A stretch of 5,324 nt of DNA from Desulfuromonadales bacterium (GTDB lineage: Bacteria > Desulfobacterota > Desulfuromonadia > Desulfuromonadales > BM103), in NCBI GenBank assembly GCA_030614505.1, contig JAUWTX010000169.1:1-5324 (forward strand), read 5' to 3'. Made by a program: the position numbers and the translations under genes. The notes beneath the pieces were generated by a model. That model did no database searches and was not told the DNA's origin. It was given only the letters and a program-made list of their open reading frames with translations. This document shows, one piece after another, positions 1 to 5,324 of the stretch (positions are counted from its first letter, which is position 1; the number at the start of each line of letters is the position of its first letter).

Positions 1-83
1 AGAAGGAAGATGATGAAGGAAGTCCAGAAATTGCAGAAACAGCTCCTGATGGAGGAGCTCCAGCGCCAGGGAAAGGCGCCTAA
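1..83 (+). CDS. Possible 3' end of an upstream gene: acidic, proline/glycine-rich C-terminal tail
   Basis: Reading from base 3, the frame is open from the left edge to a TAA at 81-83. It gives a short tail that starts KEDDEGSPEIAE and ends APAPGKGA. Acidic, low-complexity tails like this are common at the C-terminus of GyrA, and in Geobacter relatives I recall gyrA lying just upstream of a TPR gene and gpsA, so a gyrA end is one possibility. No folded domain is visible, so the identity is inference only. If real, it overlaps the start of the TPR gene by about 70 bases in another frame. Against it, third codon positions in this frame are mostly A or T, while the overlapping TPR frame uses CAG, CTG, CTC and GAG codons like the rest of that gene. 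The tail could simply be a shadow frame. Confidence 0.33.
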   Translation, partial: KEDDEGSPEIAETAPDGGAPAPGKGA

Positions 84-894
84 AAAACGGCTCTGGCTTT
101 TTCTGGGTCTGACTCTTGTGGTACTGATTTCTGCCGGAAGTCTCTGGTATCACGTTACTCTGCAGACAAGACTCGAAGAGACGTTTCAGGATGGCTTGGC
201 GCTCAGACAGGCTGGAAAGTACTCCGAAGCCGTTGAGCTGTTAGTAAAGCTATATGATGAATATCCGGATTTTGAGCGAGCACCTCAAGTGCTCTTTCAG
301 ACGGCTGAACTTCAGGATTTGTATCTGGGCCATTATTCCGAGGCCTTGCTGACCTACCTTCTTCTGGAACGGCATTTCCCCGGGGCGGAGGAGGTCCTCT
401 CGGCCAGGCAACAGGTTGCCGTTCTTTACAAGTATCGCCTCAACGATTGTGGCCAGGCGATAGCGGTTTATCAGAAAATCCTTGGTCAGCCTGGTCCGGA
501 AAATGACCAATTGCAGTATGAGGTGGCCGACTGTTATTTCCGGTTGAATAATTTTGCCCAGGCAAGGATTGAATTTGAAAGCCTGATTAAGAATTATCCG
601 CACAGCGCTCTGGTTGCTGAGGTACTGTATCGTATCGCCATGACCTATGCCCTGGAGAGCAAGCTCCCTGAAGCTGCCGGAGCCTATCGGTTGGTGATAG
701 AGCGATGGGCAGAAAGTCCCTATGCTCTCGAAGCAAGTTTTGGTCTGGCTACAGTCCTTGAAGAACAGGAAGAGCTGCTTGAAGCGTTGAAAATTCTCGA
801 GGAACTGTCTGGAATTTATCCCAAACAGGGTATACTGGAGCGGAAAACCATACAGGTCCGCGAGCGGATCGAAAAGAAGAAGAAAGCCATCTGA
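13..894 (+). CDS. Membrane-anchored tetratricopeptide (TPR) repeat protein
   Basis: This is a protein of about 293 residues whose exact function I do not recognise. Residues 1-26 are a charged, Q/K/E-rich helix that may form a coiled coil. A single hydrophobic segment follows at about 27-46 (LWLFLGLTLVVLISAG). With the basic KKR before it and no cleavage site, it looks like an N-terminal membrane anchor with the rest in the periplasm. From about residue 53 to 270 there are roughly six degenerate TPR units: A/G-small helices followed by Y-x-E-A-type turns such as GKYSEAVELL, GHYSEALLTY and NNFAQARIEF, each ending near a YP or FP. The pattern resembles periplasmic scaffold TPR proteins of the BamD/CpoB type, but there is no lipobox. 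The C-terminus is a basic KKKK stretch. ATG codons sit at 10 and 13. The AGGA at 4-7 is better spaced for 13 (5 bases) than for 10 (2 bases). The frame has no stop before the left edge, so a longer start cannot be excluded. gpsA follows after 8 bases. Confidence 0.86.
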   Translation: MKEVQKLQKQLLMEELQRQGKAPKKRLWLFLGLTLVVLISAGSLWYHVTLQTRLEETFQDGLALRQAGKYSEAVELLVKLYDEYPDFERAPQVLFQTAELQDLYLGHYSEALLTYLLLERHFPGAEEVLSARQQVAVLYKYRLNDCGQAIAVYQKILGQPGPENDQLQYEVADCYFRLNNFAQARIEFESLIKNYPHSALVAEVLYRIAMTYALESKLPEAAGAYRLVIERWAESPYALEASFGLATVLEEQEELLEALKILEELSGIYPKQGILERKTIQVRERIEKKKKAI

Positions 895-902
895 GGTTTG
901 AC
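893..902 (+). promoter_or_regulatory. Ribosome-binding site of gpsA overlapping the upstream stop codon
   Basis: GAGG at 893-896 overlaps the TGA stop (892-894) of the TPR gene and lies 6 bases before the gpsA ATG at 903. Ribosomes ending on the TPR gene would uncover or occupy this site, so the two genes are probably co-transcribed and translationally coupled. This is inferred from spacing alone. Confidence 0.6.
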
Positions 903-1907
903 ATGAAAAAAATAGGTGTCATCGGGGCTGGGAGCTGGGGAACGACTCTTGCCAACGTACTGGCTAAAAAAGGTTATGAGGTCACTCTCTGGGTGTATGA
1001 AAAGGATCTGGCGGCCCGGCTGTCAAAGACCCGTATCAATGATCTTTACCTGGATGGAATAACCCTCTCACCGAACCTCTCATATACCAATGACCTGTCT
1101 GACGCAGTTCAGGATCGCCAGGTTCTGGTCCTGGTGTCACCCTCGCAGGTTATGCGTCATGTCCTCAAACAGCTTAAACCGCACCTTGCTGACGACTGCC
1201 TGCTTGTTTCGGCGGCCAAGGGCATTGAAAATGATACACTTCTGACCATGTCGGAAGTTCTGCAGGAGGTTTTCGGGGCAGAAATCAGACACCGTTGTGC
1301 CTTTCTCTCCGGACCGTCCTTTGCAAGGGAGGTCGCCGCAGAACAGCCCACTGCTGTGGCTGTGGCAGCTGAAGATCTTGATGTGGCGCATCGGATTCAG
1401 GAGCTGTTCAGCACCGAATATTTTCGGGTTTATACCAATCAGGATGTTGTCGGTGTTGAAATTGGCGGCGCCATGAAGAACGTGATTGCTCTGGCTTCAG
1501 GTGTCGGTGACGGACTCGGCTTCAACCACAATGCCCGCGCGGCCCTGATTACTCGCGGCCTGGTTGAAATCGCCCGTCTCGGCGAAGCCAAAGGTGCTCA
1601 GGATGCGACTTTTTACGGCCTGGCCGGTATGGGCGATCTGCTACTGACCTGCACCGGCGATCTTTCCCGCAATCGGTCGGTCGGTATCGAGTTGGGCCGT
1701 GGTCGCAAGCTGGACGAAATCCTCAATCAGATGCACATGGTGGCTGAAGGAGTCAAAACCACCCTTTCTGCCCACCAGTTGGCGAACAAACTCGGTGTTG
1801 CCATGCCGATTACCGAACAGATGTACCAGGTTCTTTATGAAGACAAGGATCCGCAACAGGCGGTTGCCGACCTGATGACGAGGGCACTGACCTCTGAAGA
1901 CGAATAG
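903..1907 (+). CDS. gpsA: Glycerol-3-phosphate dehydrogenase [NAD(P)+]
   Basis: This soluble cytoplasmic enzyme reduces dihydroxyacetone phosphate to sn-glycerol-3-phosphate with NAD(P)H, supplying the backbone for phospholipid synthesis. The protein has 334 residues, the usual family length. The N-terminal Rossmann fold opens with GVIGAGSWGTTLA (residues 5-17), the GxGxxG dinucleotide-binding loop. The family motifs AAKGIE (104-109) and SGPSFAREV (136-144) follow. The C-terminal helical substrate domain contains GGAMKNVIALASG (188-200), whose Lys192 matches the catalytic lysine of the family. It also contains NARAALITRG (210-219 region) and the GLAGMGDLLLTC motif (239-250). All key residues appear intact. 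The ATG is 8 bases after the TPR stop codon, and its ribosome-binding site GAGG (893-896) overlaps that TGA, which favours translational coupling with the TPR gene. Substrate preference between NADH and NADPH cannot be read from the sequence. Confidence 0.97.
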   Translation: MKKIGVIGAGSWGTTLANVLAKKGYEVTLWVYEKDLAARLSKTRINDLYLDGITLSPNLSYTNDLSDAVQDRQVLVLVSPSQVMRHVLKQLKPHLADDCLLVSAAKGIENDTLLTMSEVLQEVFGAEIRHRCAFLSGPSFAREVAAEQPTAVAVAAEDLDVAHRIQELFSTEYFRVYTNQDVVGVEIGGAMKNVIALASGVGDGLGFNHNARAALITRGLVEIARLGEAKGAQDATFYGLAGMGDLLLTCTGDLSRNRSVGIELGRGRKLDEILNQMHMVAEGVKTTLSAHQLANKLGVAMPITEQMYQVLYEDKDPQQAVADLMTRALTSEDE

Positions 1908-1974
1908 TTTGTGCCCCTCCGGAAACTCCGGATAAAAGCAGTTACAATAAATTCAAGTGAAGGGACAGATGATA

Positions 1975-2544
1975 ATGAAAAGAATTTTGCTGACTATTCT
2001 CAGTATAACCCTGTTGCTGACATCTCCAGGCCTGGCTGCAGAAGTGGTTGTCATCGAGACTAACTATGGTGACATTACCGTGGAACTGAACACCGAGAAA
2101 GCACCGCAGTCGGTGGCTAACTTCCTGACTTATGCTGATGCCGGCCACTACACTAATACAATCTTTCACCGGGTTATCAAGGACTTCATGATCCAGGGGG
2201 GCAACTTTACCGCTGAGATGTCGCCGAAAAAGACCTTGGGGCCAATCAAGAACGAGGCTACAAACGGTCTGCGCAACCTGCGCGGGACCCTCGCCATGGC
2301 CCGTACCGGGGTGGTTGACAGCGCAACCAGCCAGTTCTTCATCAACCTCAAAGATAATGGTTTTCTCGACCATAAAAACACAACGACCCGAGGTTACGGC
2401 TATGCTGTTTTCGGCAAGGTCATCAAGGGCATGGATGTGGTTAACAAGATCGGTACCAGCCCGACACATACCTTTAAAAGGTTTGGCGATGTTCCTGTGG
2501 ATCCGGTTGTCATTCGCAGTGTCAAACGTGTAGCAGAGCAATAA
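1975..2544 (+). CDS. ppiA: Exported cyclophilin-type peptidyl-prolyl cis-trans isomerase
   Basis: The enzyme catalyses cis-trans isomerisation of proline peptide bonds, here in the periplasm. The first 21-22 residues form a classic signal peptide: MKR, a hydrophobic core (ILLTILSITLLL), then SPGLAA with probable cleavage after Ala21 or Ala22. The mature part is a single compact cyclophilin domain. FHRVIKDFMIQGG (64-76) carries the catalytic arginine (Arg66) plus Phe71, Met72 and Gln74. LAMART (106-111) and SQFFIN (119-124) complete the active-site wall, followed by YAVFGKVIKGMDVV. The position of human CypA Trp121 is Phe130, as in E. coli PpiA, which is associated with weak cyclosporin binding. 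The protein closely resembles E. coli PpiA, hence the symbol. The frame is open from a GTG at 1957, but that codon overlaps the AAGG ribosome-binding site (1960-1963). ATG 1975 gives the best spacing and a normal signal peptide; ATG 1969 is the alternative. It lies 67 bases after gpsA. Confidence 0.95.
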   Translation: MKRILLTILSITLLLTSPGLAAEVVVIETNYGDITVELNTEKAPQSVANFLTYADAGHYTNTIFHRVIKDFMIQGGNFTAEMSPKKTLGPIKNEATNGLRNLRGTLAMARTGVVDSATSQFFINLKDNGFLDHKNTTTRGYGYAVFGKVIKGMDVVNKIGTSPTHTFKRFGDVPVDPVVIRSVKRVAEQ

Positions 2545-2576
2545 ACCCGATGTCATAGTTTCTGTGGCACCAGGAA

Positions 2577-2623
2577 GCTGTCGGACTTAAACGGCTCGTC
2601 AAGGTCAACAGACTCCTGACAGC
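2577..2623 (+). promoter_or_regulatory. Imperfect stem-loop directly before the EEP gene's ribosome-binding site
   Basis: GCTGTCGGA at 2577-2585 can pair with TCC (2614-2616) and GACAGC (2618-2623), with T2617 bulged. This gives 9 base pairs around a 28-base loop. The stem ends one base before the GAGG (2624-2627) that serves the ATG at 2633. No T-run follows, so it is not a terminator. It could affect translation of the next gene, but a competing pairing of GGACTT with AAGGTC inside the loop makes the structure uncertain. Confidence 0.25.
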
Positions 2624-2632
2624 GAGGCAGGT

Positions 2633-3367
2633 ATGAACACCGCTCGCATCATGACCTATAATATTCATCGCTGCCGCGGCAGTGATGGTCAGGTCAATCC
2701 GGACCGGATTTTAAATGTAATCGCAGACGCTGCTCCCGATATAGTTGTTTTGCAGGAGCTTGGTGCTGCACATCATGTTGACGTTCTTCCCTATCTGGCA
2801 GAGCGCCTGGGTCTCGATGCTTTTCGTGATGCCGGCGGCGGGCCGCTTGCCTACCTTTCTTTTTTTCCGCTTAAAGCAGTGCAGAATTTTGATCTCGGTT
2901 ATGGTGGCCACTGCTTGCGTGCCGATGTAGACCTGGGTGGTAAGCGGCTGCACCTGTTCAACGTCTACCTTGACAGCTTTTCACGTTTTCGCAACCACCA
3001 GGTGACGAAGTTGCTTGGTTCAGAACTGCTCGGTAACCCGTCTCTGGCTTGTCCTTCTCTACTTCTGGGTGATTTTGCCGACTATTTTTGGGGTTCTGGT
3101 AACCTGGCGCTAACCTCTGTCCTGCGCCGTACCCGCTGGCCACTCTGGCGTGGCACATATCCGGCCCGTTTCCCGGTTTTTGATCGTGACCGTGCTTACC
3201 TGCGGGGCGGGGTCCGGGTGCTTGATGCTTCGGTCAATCGCTGCTATCTTGCTCGCCAGGCGTCCAAACATCTGCCGCTGACTCTGACAGTGCAGATCAC
3301 GGACACTCGACGGCCTGTGCGCTTGAGACAGCTGGCCGGTGGTCGCATGGAAGCGGCGCCTGGTTAG
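2633..3367 (+). CDS. Endonuclease/exonuclease/phosphatase (EEP) fold protein with altered active-site motifs
   Basis: This 244-residue protein has the EEP (DNase I/APE1-like) fold and shows no signal peptide. Recognisable blocks in order are: IMTYNIHRCRG (6-16), with the metal-site Asn10; VVLQEL (38-43), with Glu42; LHLFNVYLD (106-114), where many relatives have a histidine at the Tyr112 position, as DNase I does, while APE1 has tyrosine; LLLGDFAD (143-150), with Asp147; ARFPVFDRDRAYLRG (178-192), with Asp186 as the likely partner of the last histidine; and ASKHLPLTL (210-218), with His213. Two signature positions differ from the family norm: GDFN is GDFA (Ala149) and SDH is SKH (Lys212). It resembles the YbhP-like branch sometimes found beside cardiolipin synthases, but none is seen here. 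The substrate (nucleic acid, phospholipid or inositol phosphate) is unknown and catalysis is doubtful. ATG 2633 follows GAGG by 5 bases. It lies 88 bases after the cyclophilin gene. Confidence 0.85.
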   Translation: MNTARIMTYNIHRCRGSDGQVNPDRILNVIADAAPDIVVLQELGAAHHVDVLPYLAERLGLDAFRDAGGGPLAYLSFFPLKAVQNFDLGYGGHCLRADVDLGGKRLHLFNVYLDSFSRFRNHQVTKLLGSELLGNPSLACPSLLLGDFADYFWGSGNLALTSVLRRTRWPLWRGTYPARFPVFDRDRAYLRGGVRVLDASVNRCYLARQASKHLPLTLTVQITDTRRPVRLRQLAGGRMEAAPG

Positions 3368-3418
3368 TTTTCTCCACGGCAACCAGCTTTGCCCCCTCCT
3401 GGAGACTCTCTGGCCCCT

Positions 3419-3448
3419 TGTGGAAAACTCTGTGGACAAGGTTGATAA
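3419..3448 (-). promoter_or_regulatory. Cluster of two near-consensus DnaA boxes plus a weaker third
   Basis: Against the DnaA box TTATCCACA, the minus strand reads TTTTCCACA (3419-3427) and TTGTCCACA (3431-3439), each with one mismatch and in the same orientation, 12 bases start to start. A third 9-mer at 3440-3448 (GGTTGATAA on the plus strand) has two mismatches. Bases 3441-3490 just beside the boxes contain 17 G/C out of 50, an AT-rich patch. The cluster sits in the 117-base gap between the EEP gene and nth. It could be an accessory DnaA-binding or titration site, part of a replication origin, or DnaA control of nth. The sequence alone cannot tell these apart. Confidence 0.5.
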
Positions 3449-3484
3449 CTACAAAAGAAAGTACGGTTTGCTGTCTCGATAAAG

Positions 3485-4138
3485 ATGAAAACTCCCCGAA
3501 TCACATCTGATCATGCATTGATCACGCTCGAACGCCTGGAAGCGACCTACCCGGCGGCTCATTGTGCTCTCACACACCAGAATCCATGGCAACTGCTGGT
3601 TGCGACGATCCTTTCTGCACAATGTACTGATGTTCGCGTGAACCAGGTGACTCCAGAGCTCTTTAAACGTTTCCCTGACCCTGTCAGCCTGGTGACGGCC
3701 GAAGTGTCTGAGGTTGAAACACTGATCCGCTCCACGGGTTTCTTCCGTAACAAGGCAAAAAGTCTGATCGGTTGTGCTACAGAACTGGTCAGGTCTCACG
3801 GTGGTGAGGTTCCGCAGGAGATGAAGGCGCTGGTTGCTTTACCCGGTGTCGGACGGAAAACAGCAAATGTGGTTTTAGGCAACGCCTTTGGTGTCCCTGG
3901 GATGGTGGTGGATACCCACGTTGGGCGCATTGCCGGACGTCTTGGTTGGACGACGGCACGTGTGCCGGAAAAGATCGAAGAGCAACTTTGCAAGTTGTTG
4001 CCGGCCGAGCGTTGGACACAGACAGCCCATGTGCTGATTTTTCATGGCCGACAATGCTGTCGGGCCCGGACGGCCTGCTGTTCGGTTTGTCCGGTGGTTG
4101 ATCGTTGCCCGCAGGTTGGGGTTGGGCGGCAAAAGTAA
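3485..4138 (+). CDS. nth: Endonuclease III, DNA glycosylase/AP lyase with a [4Fe-4S] cluster
   Basis: This base-excision repair enzyme removes oxidised pyrimidines from DNA and cleaves the abasic site by beta-elimination. The protein has 217 residues, close to E. coli Nth (211). The helical domain includes ATILSAQCTDVRVN (40-53). The helix-hairpin-helix motif LPGVGRKTANVV (119-130) carries catalytic Lys125, which matches E. coli Lys120. VDTHVGRIAGRLG (142-154) carries catalytic Asp143, which matches E. coli Asp138. The C-terminal loop has the family cluster spacing C-x6-C-x2-C-x5-C at Cys192, Cys199, Cys202 and Cys208. Two extra cysteines, Cys191 and Cys198, sit directly beside the first two ligands. 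The ATG at 3485 has only a weak ribosome-binding site (AAAG just before it), and the frame is closed upstream by TAA at 3446-3448 with no other usual start codon, so the start is firm but translation may be modest. Its upstream gap holds the DnaA-like boxes. A terminator follows about 30 bases after the stop. Confidence 0.96.
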   Translation: MKTPRITSDHALITLERLEATYPAAHCALTHQNPWQLLVATILSAQCTDVRVNQVTPELFKRFPDPVSLVTAEVSEVETLIRSTGFFRNKAKSLIGCATELVRSHGGEVPQEMKALVALPGVGRKTANVVLGNAFGVPGMVVDTHVGRIAGRLGWTTARVPEKIEEQLCKLLPAERWTQTAHVLIFHGRQCCRARTACCSVCPVVDRCPQVGVGRQK

Positions 4139-4170
4139 AACGGGACGAGGGCCGCGGCACGAGGAACGCG

Positions 4171-4207
4171 AAAAGAAAAACCCGGCTTGTGCCGGGTTCA
4201 TTTTTTT
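4171..4207. terminator. Strong bidirectional intrinsic terminator between convergent genes
   Basis: AACCCGGC (4179-4186) pairs perfectly with GCCGGGTT (4191-4198) around the loop TTGT, giving an 8-base-pair GC-rich stem. On the plus strand it is followed by CA and seven T (4201-4207), ending the nth transcript. On the minus strand the A-rich run at 4171-4180 becomes a U-rich tail, so the same hairpin can also end the penicillin-binding protein transcript coming from the right. Confidence 0.92.
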
Positions 4208-4234
4208 AAACTATCCTGAGTTATACCTCAAAGC

Positions 4235-4258
4235 TGGATCAGTGAGATCACTGATTCA
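4235..4258. repeat. Near-perfect inverted repeat just after the PBP1A stop codon
   Basis: ATCAGTGA (4238-4245) and TCACTGAT (4248-4255) are a perfect 8-base inverted repeat with a 2-base spacer. Allowing one G-T pair, it extends to 11 pairs (4235-4258). It begins two bases past the minus-strand TGA at 4261-4263. As RNA it would form a hairpin with a loop opened to about six bases. No U-run follows on the minus strand, so it is not itself an intrinsic terminator. It may protect the 3' end of the mRNA, or it could be a protein-binding palindrome. A smaller possible stem (TGAG with CTCA, at 4216-4229) lies between it and the terminator. Confidence 0.5.
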
Positions 4259-4260
4259 CG

Positions 4261-5324
4261 TCAAAGCTCATCCATATCAAGCCGGAAAAAATCTTTGGCC
4301 TCCGGGGTCTTTTCTTCTATCGCATAACGCACTGGAGCCGTGCCCGGGGCGAAGGCTTCGATGAGGATGTCATGGCTGTCTTCGGGTGCCAGCAGGCCGG
4401 TAAGAGGATCAATCGGCCGGAATTCAATGCTGTCCGGTACCGGGAACTGTTCAACCGGCAAGTCCATGGCGGCCTCTGCCATGAAGGTGACCCAGGCTGG
4501 AGCAGCAGCCTTGGAACCGGTTTCGCTCTTGCCCAGTGGGCGCTCCTGATCATAGCCGACCCAGACGACAGCAAGCAGTTGCTGAATATAGCCAATGAAC
4601 CAGGCGTCTTTAAGGTTGTTGGTCGTGCCGGTCTTGCCGGCGACCGGTCGCTTAAGCGCCCTGGCACGCCATCCGGTGCCTTTCTGTACCACACTTTCCA
4701 TGAGATTGGTGGTCAGGTAGGCGGTTTCCGCACTGATGACCCGACTGCGTGATTGTCCTGTCAGCTTCTGCCCGGGCTGGGGCCCTGCGGGGAAATCCGC
4801 CGGATCGTTTGATTCGACGACCTTGCCGTCACGATCCAGGATTTTGTTGATATAAGTTGGCACAATCCGGACTCCGCCATTAGCCAGTACGGAATAGCTG
4901 CGCGCCAGCTCCATCGGTGTCAATGCAGACGAGCCGAGACCCATGGTCAAATCTTCGGCGAGATCTGATTCGATGCCGAGCTTGCGGACGTAGTTGGCCG
5001 CGTAGCGTACGCCGATATCCTCGAGAATCTTGATCGTGATGACATTGAAGGATTTAGCCAGGGCAGTACGCATCGGCACCGGACCGTAAAAGCGTTTGGA
5101 ATAGTTTTTCGGTTTCCACTCCTTGATCTCCCCGCTTTCCAGGCGTTCCTTGAAAATCAGCGGAGTATCGAGAATCACCGTCGCCGGGGTGTAACCTTTA
5201 TCCAGGGCAGCCGCATAGATCAGTGGTTTCATCGCCGAGCCAGGCAGCCGTTTGGCCTGGAGCACGCGGTTGAATTGACTGGTGCGGAAATCGTAACCAC
5301 CGACCATCACTTTGATCTGGCCGG
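4261..5324 (-). CDS. mrcA: Penicillin-binding protein 1A-type peptidoglycan synthase, C-terminal transpeptidase part (5' end outside window)
   Basis: This is a class A PBP, an inner-membrane enzyme that polymerises and crosslinks peptidoglycan in the periplasm. Only the C-terminal portion, about 354 residues, is present. The frame is open through the right edge (GQIKVMVGG), so the GTG at 5310 and ATG at 5307 are internal codons. Counting from the GTG, the penicillin-binding motifs are intact: SAMK with nucleophile Ser25 and Lys28, SFN at 87-89, and KTGTT at 226-230. Class A landmarks include FNRVLQAKRLPGSAMKP (13-29), KPKNYS (66-71), the TMGLGSSALTPMELA block (122-136) and GTGWRARAL (211-219), all aligning with E. 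coli PBP1A. There is a short tail after the domain (DPLTGLLAPE near 301-310, ending FFRLDMDEL) and no long extra domain. The missing upstream part should encode the membrane anchor and glycosyltransferase domain. The gene converges on nth, and the shared terminator lies past its stop. The symbol rests on similarity to PBP1A rather than PBP1B. Confidence 0.93.
   Translation of the reverse strand, partial: GQIKVMVGGYDFRTSQFNRVLQAKRLPGSAMKPLIYAAALDKGYTPATVILDTPLIFKERLESGEIKEWKPKNYSKRFYGPVPMRTALAKSFNVITIKILEDIGVRYAANYVRKLGIESDLAEDLTMGLGSSALTPMELARSYSVLANGGVRIVPTYINKILDRDGKVVESNDPADFPAGPQPGQKLTGQSRSRVISAETAYLTTNLMESVVQKGTGWRARALKRPVAGKTGTTNNLKDAWFIGYIQQLLAVVWVGYDQERPLGKSETGSKAAAPAWVTFMAEAAMDLPVEQFPVPDSIEFRPIDPLTGLLAPEDSHDILIEAFAPGTAPVRYAIEEKTPEAKDFFRLDMDEL

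Noticed and set aside
1918..1932. TCCGGA repeated with a 3-base spacer after gpsA, a possible terminator hairpin
   Set aside because: The stem is only six pairs, each half is itself palindromic, and no T-run follows. Too weak to call a terminator.
1942..2556. Long open frame of 204 codons on the minus strand opposite the cyclophilin gene
   Set aside because: It is fully antisense to a gene with intact family motifs and a signal peptide. Its translation shows no recognisable domain, and it has no sensible ribosome-binding site.
2565..2579. Sigma-54-like promoter (TGGCAC followed by GC) before the EEP gene
   Set aside because: The distance between the GG and GC elements is one base shorter than the strict sigma-54 spacing, and the expected TTGC is AAGC.
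3378..3393. GGCAA/TTGCC stem with a 6-base loop after the EEP gene
   Set aside because: A five-pair stem with no T-run is expected by chance and is unlikely to end transcription.
3508..3524. Two TGATCA palindromes flanking TGCAT, next to the DnaA-like boxes
   Set aside because: They lie inside the nth coding region, where the codons for ITSDHALIT explain them. Two GATC sites alone do not indicate an origin.
4372..4752. Plus-strand open frame of 126 codons opposite the PBP1A gene
   Set aside because: It lies antisense to the KTG-containing transpeptidase region and shows no family motif. It is best explained as a shadow of the real coding frame.
5305..5310. GTG/ATG at 5310 and 5307 as the true start of the minus-strand gene
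   Set aside because: The frame stays open to the window edge with family-typical residues (GQIKVMVGG), and the glycosyltransferase domain of a class A PBP must precede this point, so these codons are internal.

Overview
The window reads as an ordinary chromosomal housekeeping segment of a Gram-negative bacterium. The best guess is a member of the Desulfuromonadia (the Geobacter/Pelobacter/Desulfuromonas group, formerly Deltaproteobacteria). This rests on three things: exported proteins (a cyclophilin with a signal peptide and a class A penicillin-binding protein), the style of the PBP1A C-terminus, and the gene order TPR protein - gpsA - cyclophilin. From memory, that order lies just downstream of gyrA near dnaA in Geobacter; this was not checked here. 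No insertion sequence, phage gene, tRNA, rRNA or CRISPR array is visible.

Layout. Positions 1-83 may hold the acidic 3' end of an upstream gene, read in a different frame from the first complete gene. A run of plus-strand genes follows: a membrane-anchored TPR protein (13-894), glycerol-3-phosphate dehydrogenase gpsA (903-1907), an exported cyclophilin-type prolyl isomerase (1975-2544), an endonuclease/exonuclease/phosphatase (EEP) fold protein with a damaged active-site signature (2633-3367), and endonuclease III nth (3485-4138). A strong bidirectional terminator (4171-4207) closes this run. It faces the 3' end of a convergent minus-strand gene for a PBP1A-type peptidoglycan synthase, of which only the C-terminal transpeptidase part is in the window (4261-5324).

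The genes do not form one pathway. They cover phospholipid precursor synthesis (GpsA), periplasmic protein folding (cyclophilin), base-excision repair (Nth) and cell-wall synthesis (PBP1A). Only the TPR-gpsA pair is tightly spaced enough, with a ribosome-binding site on the upstream stop codon, to suggest translational coupling. The 67-117 base gaps between the later genes leave room for extra promoters, though none is convincing. No gap exceeds 300 bases.

The points most worth a second look are two near-consensus DnaA boxes next to an AT-rich patch just before nth, the EEP protein with two substituted active-site positions, and the possible gene overlap at the left edge. I see no evidence of a new multi-gene system.
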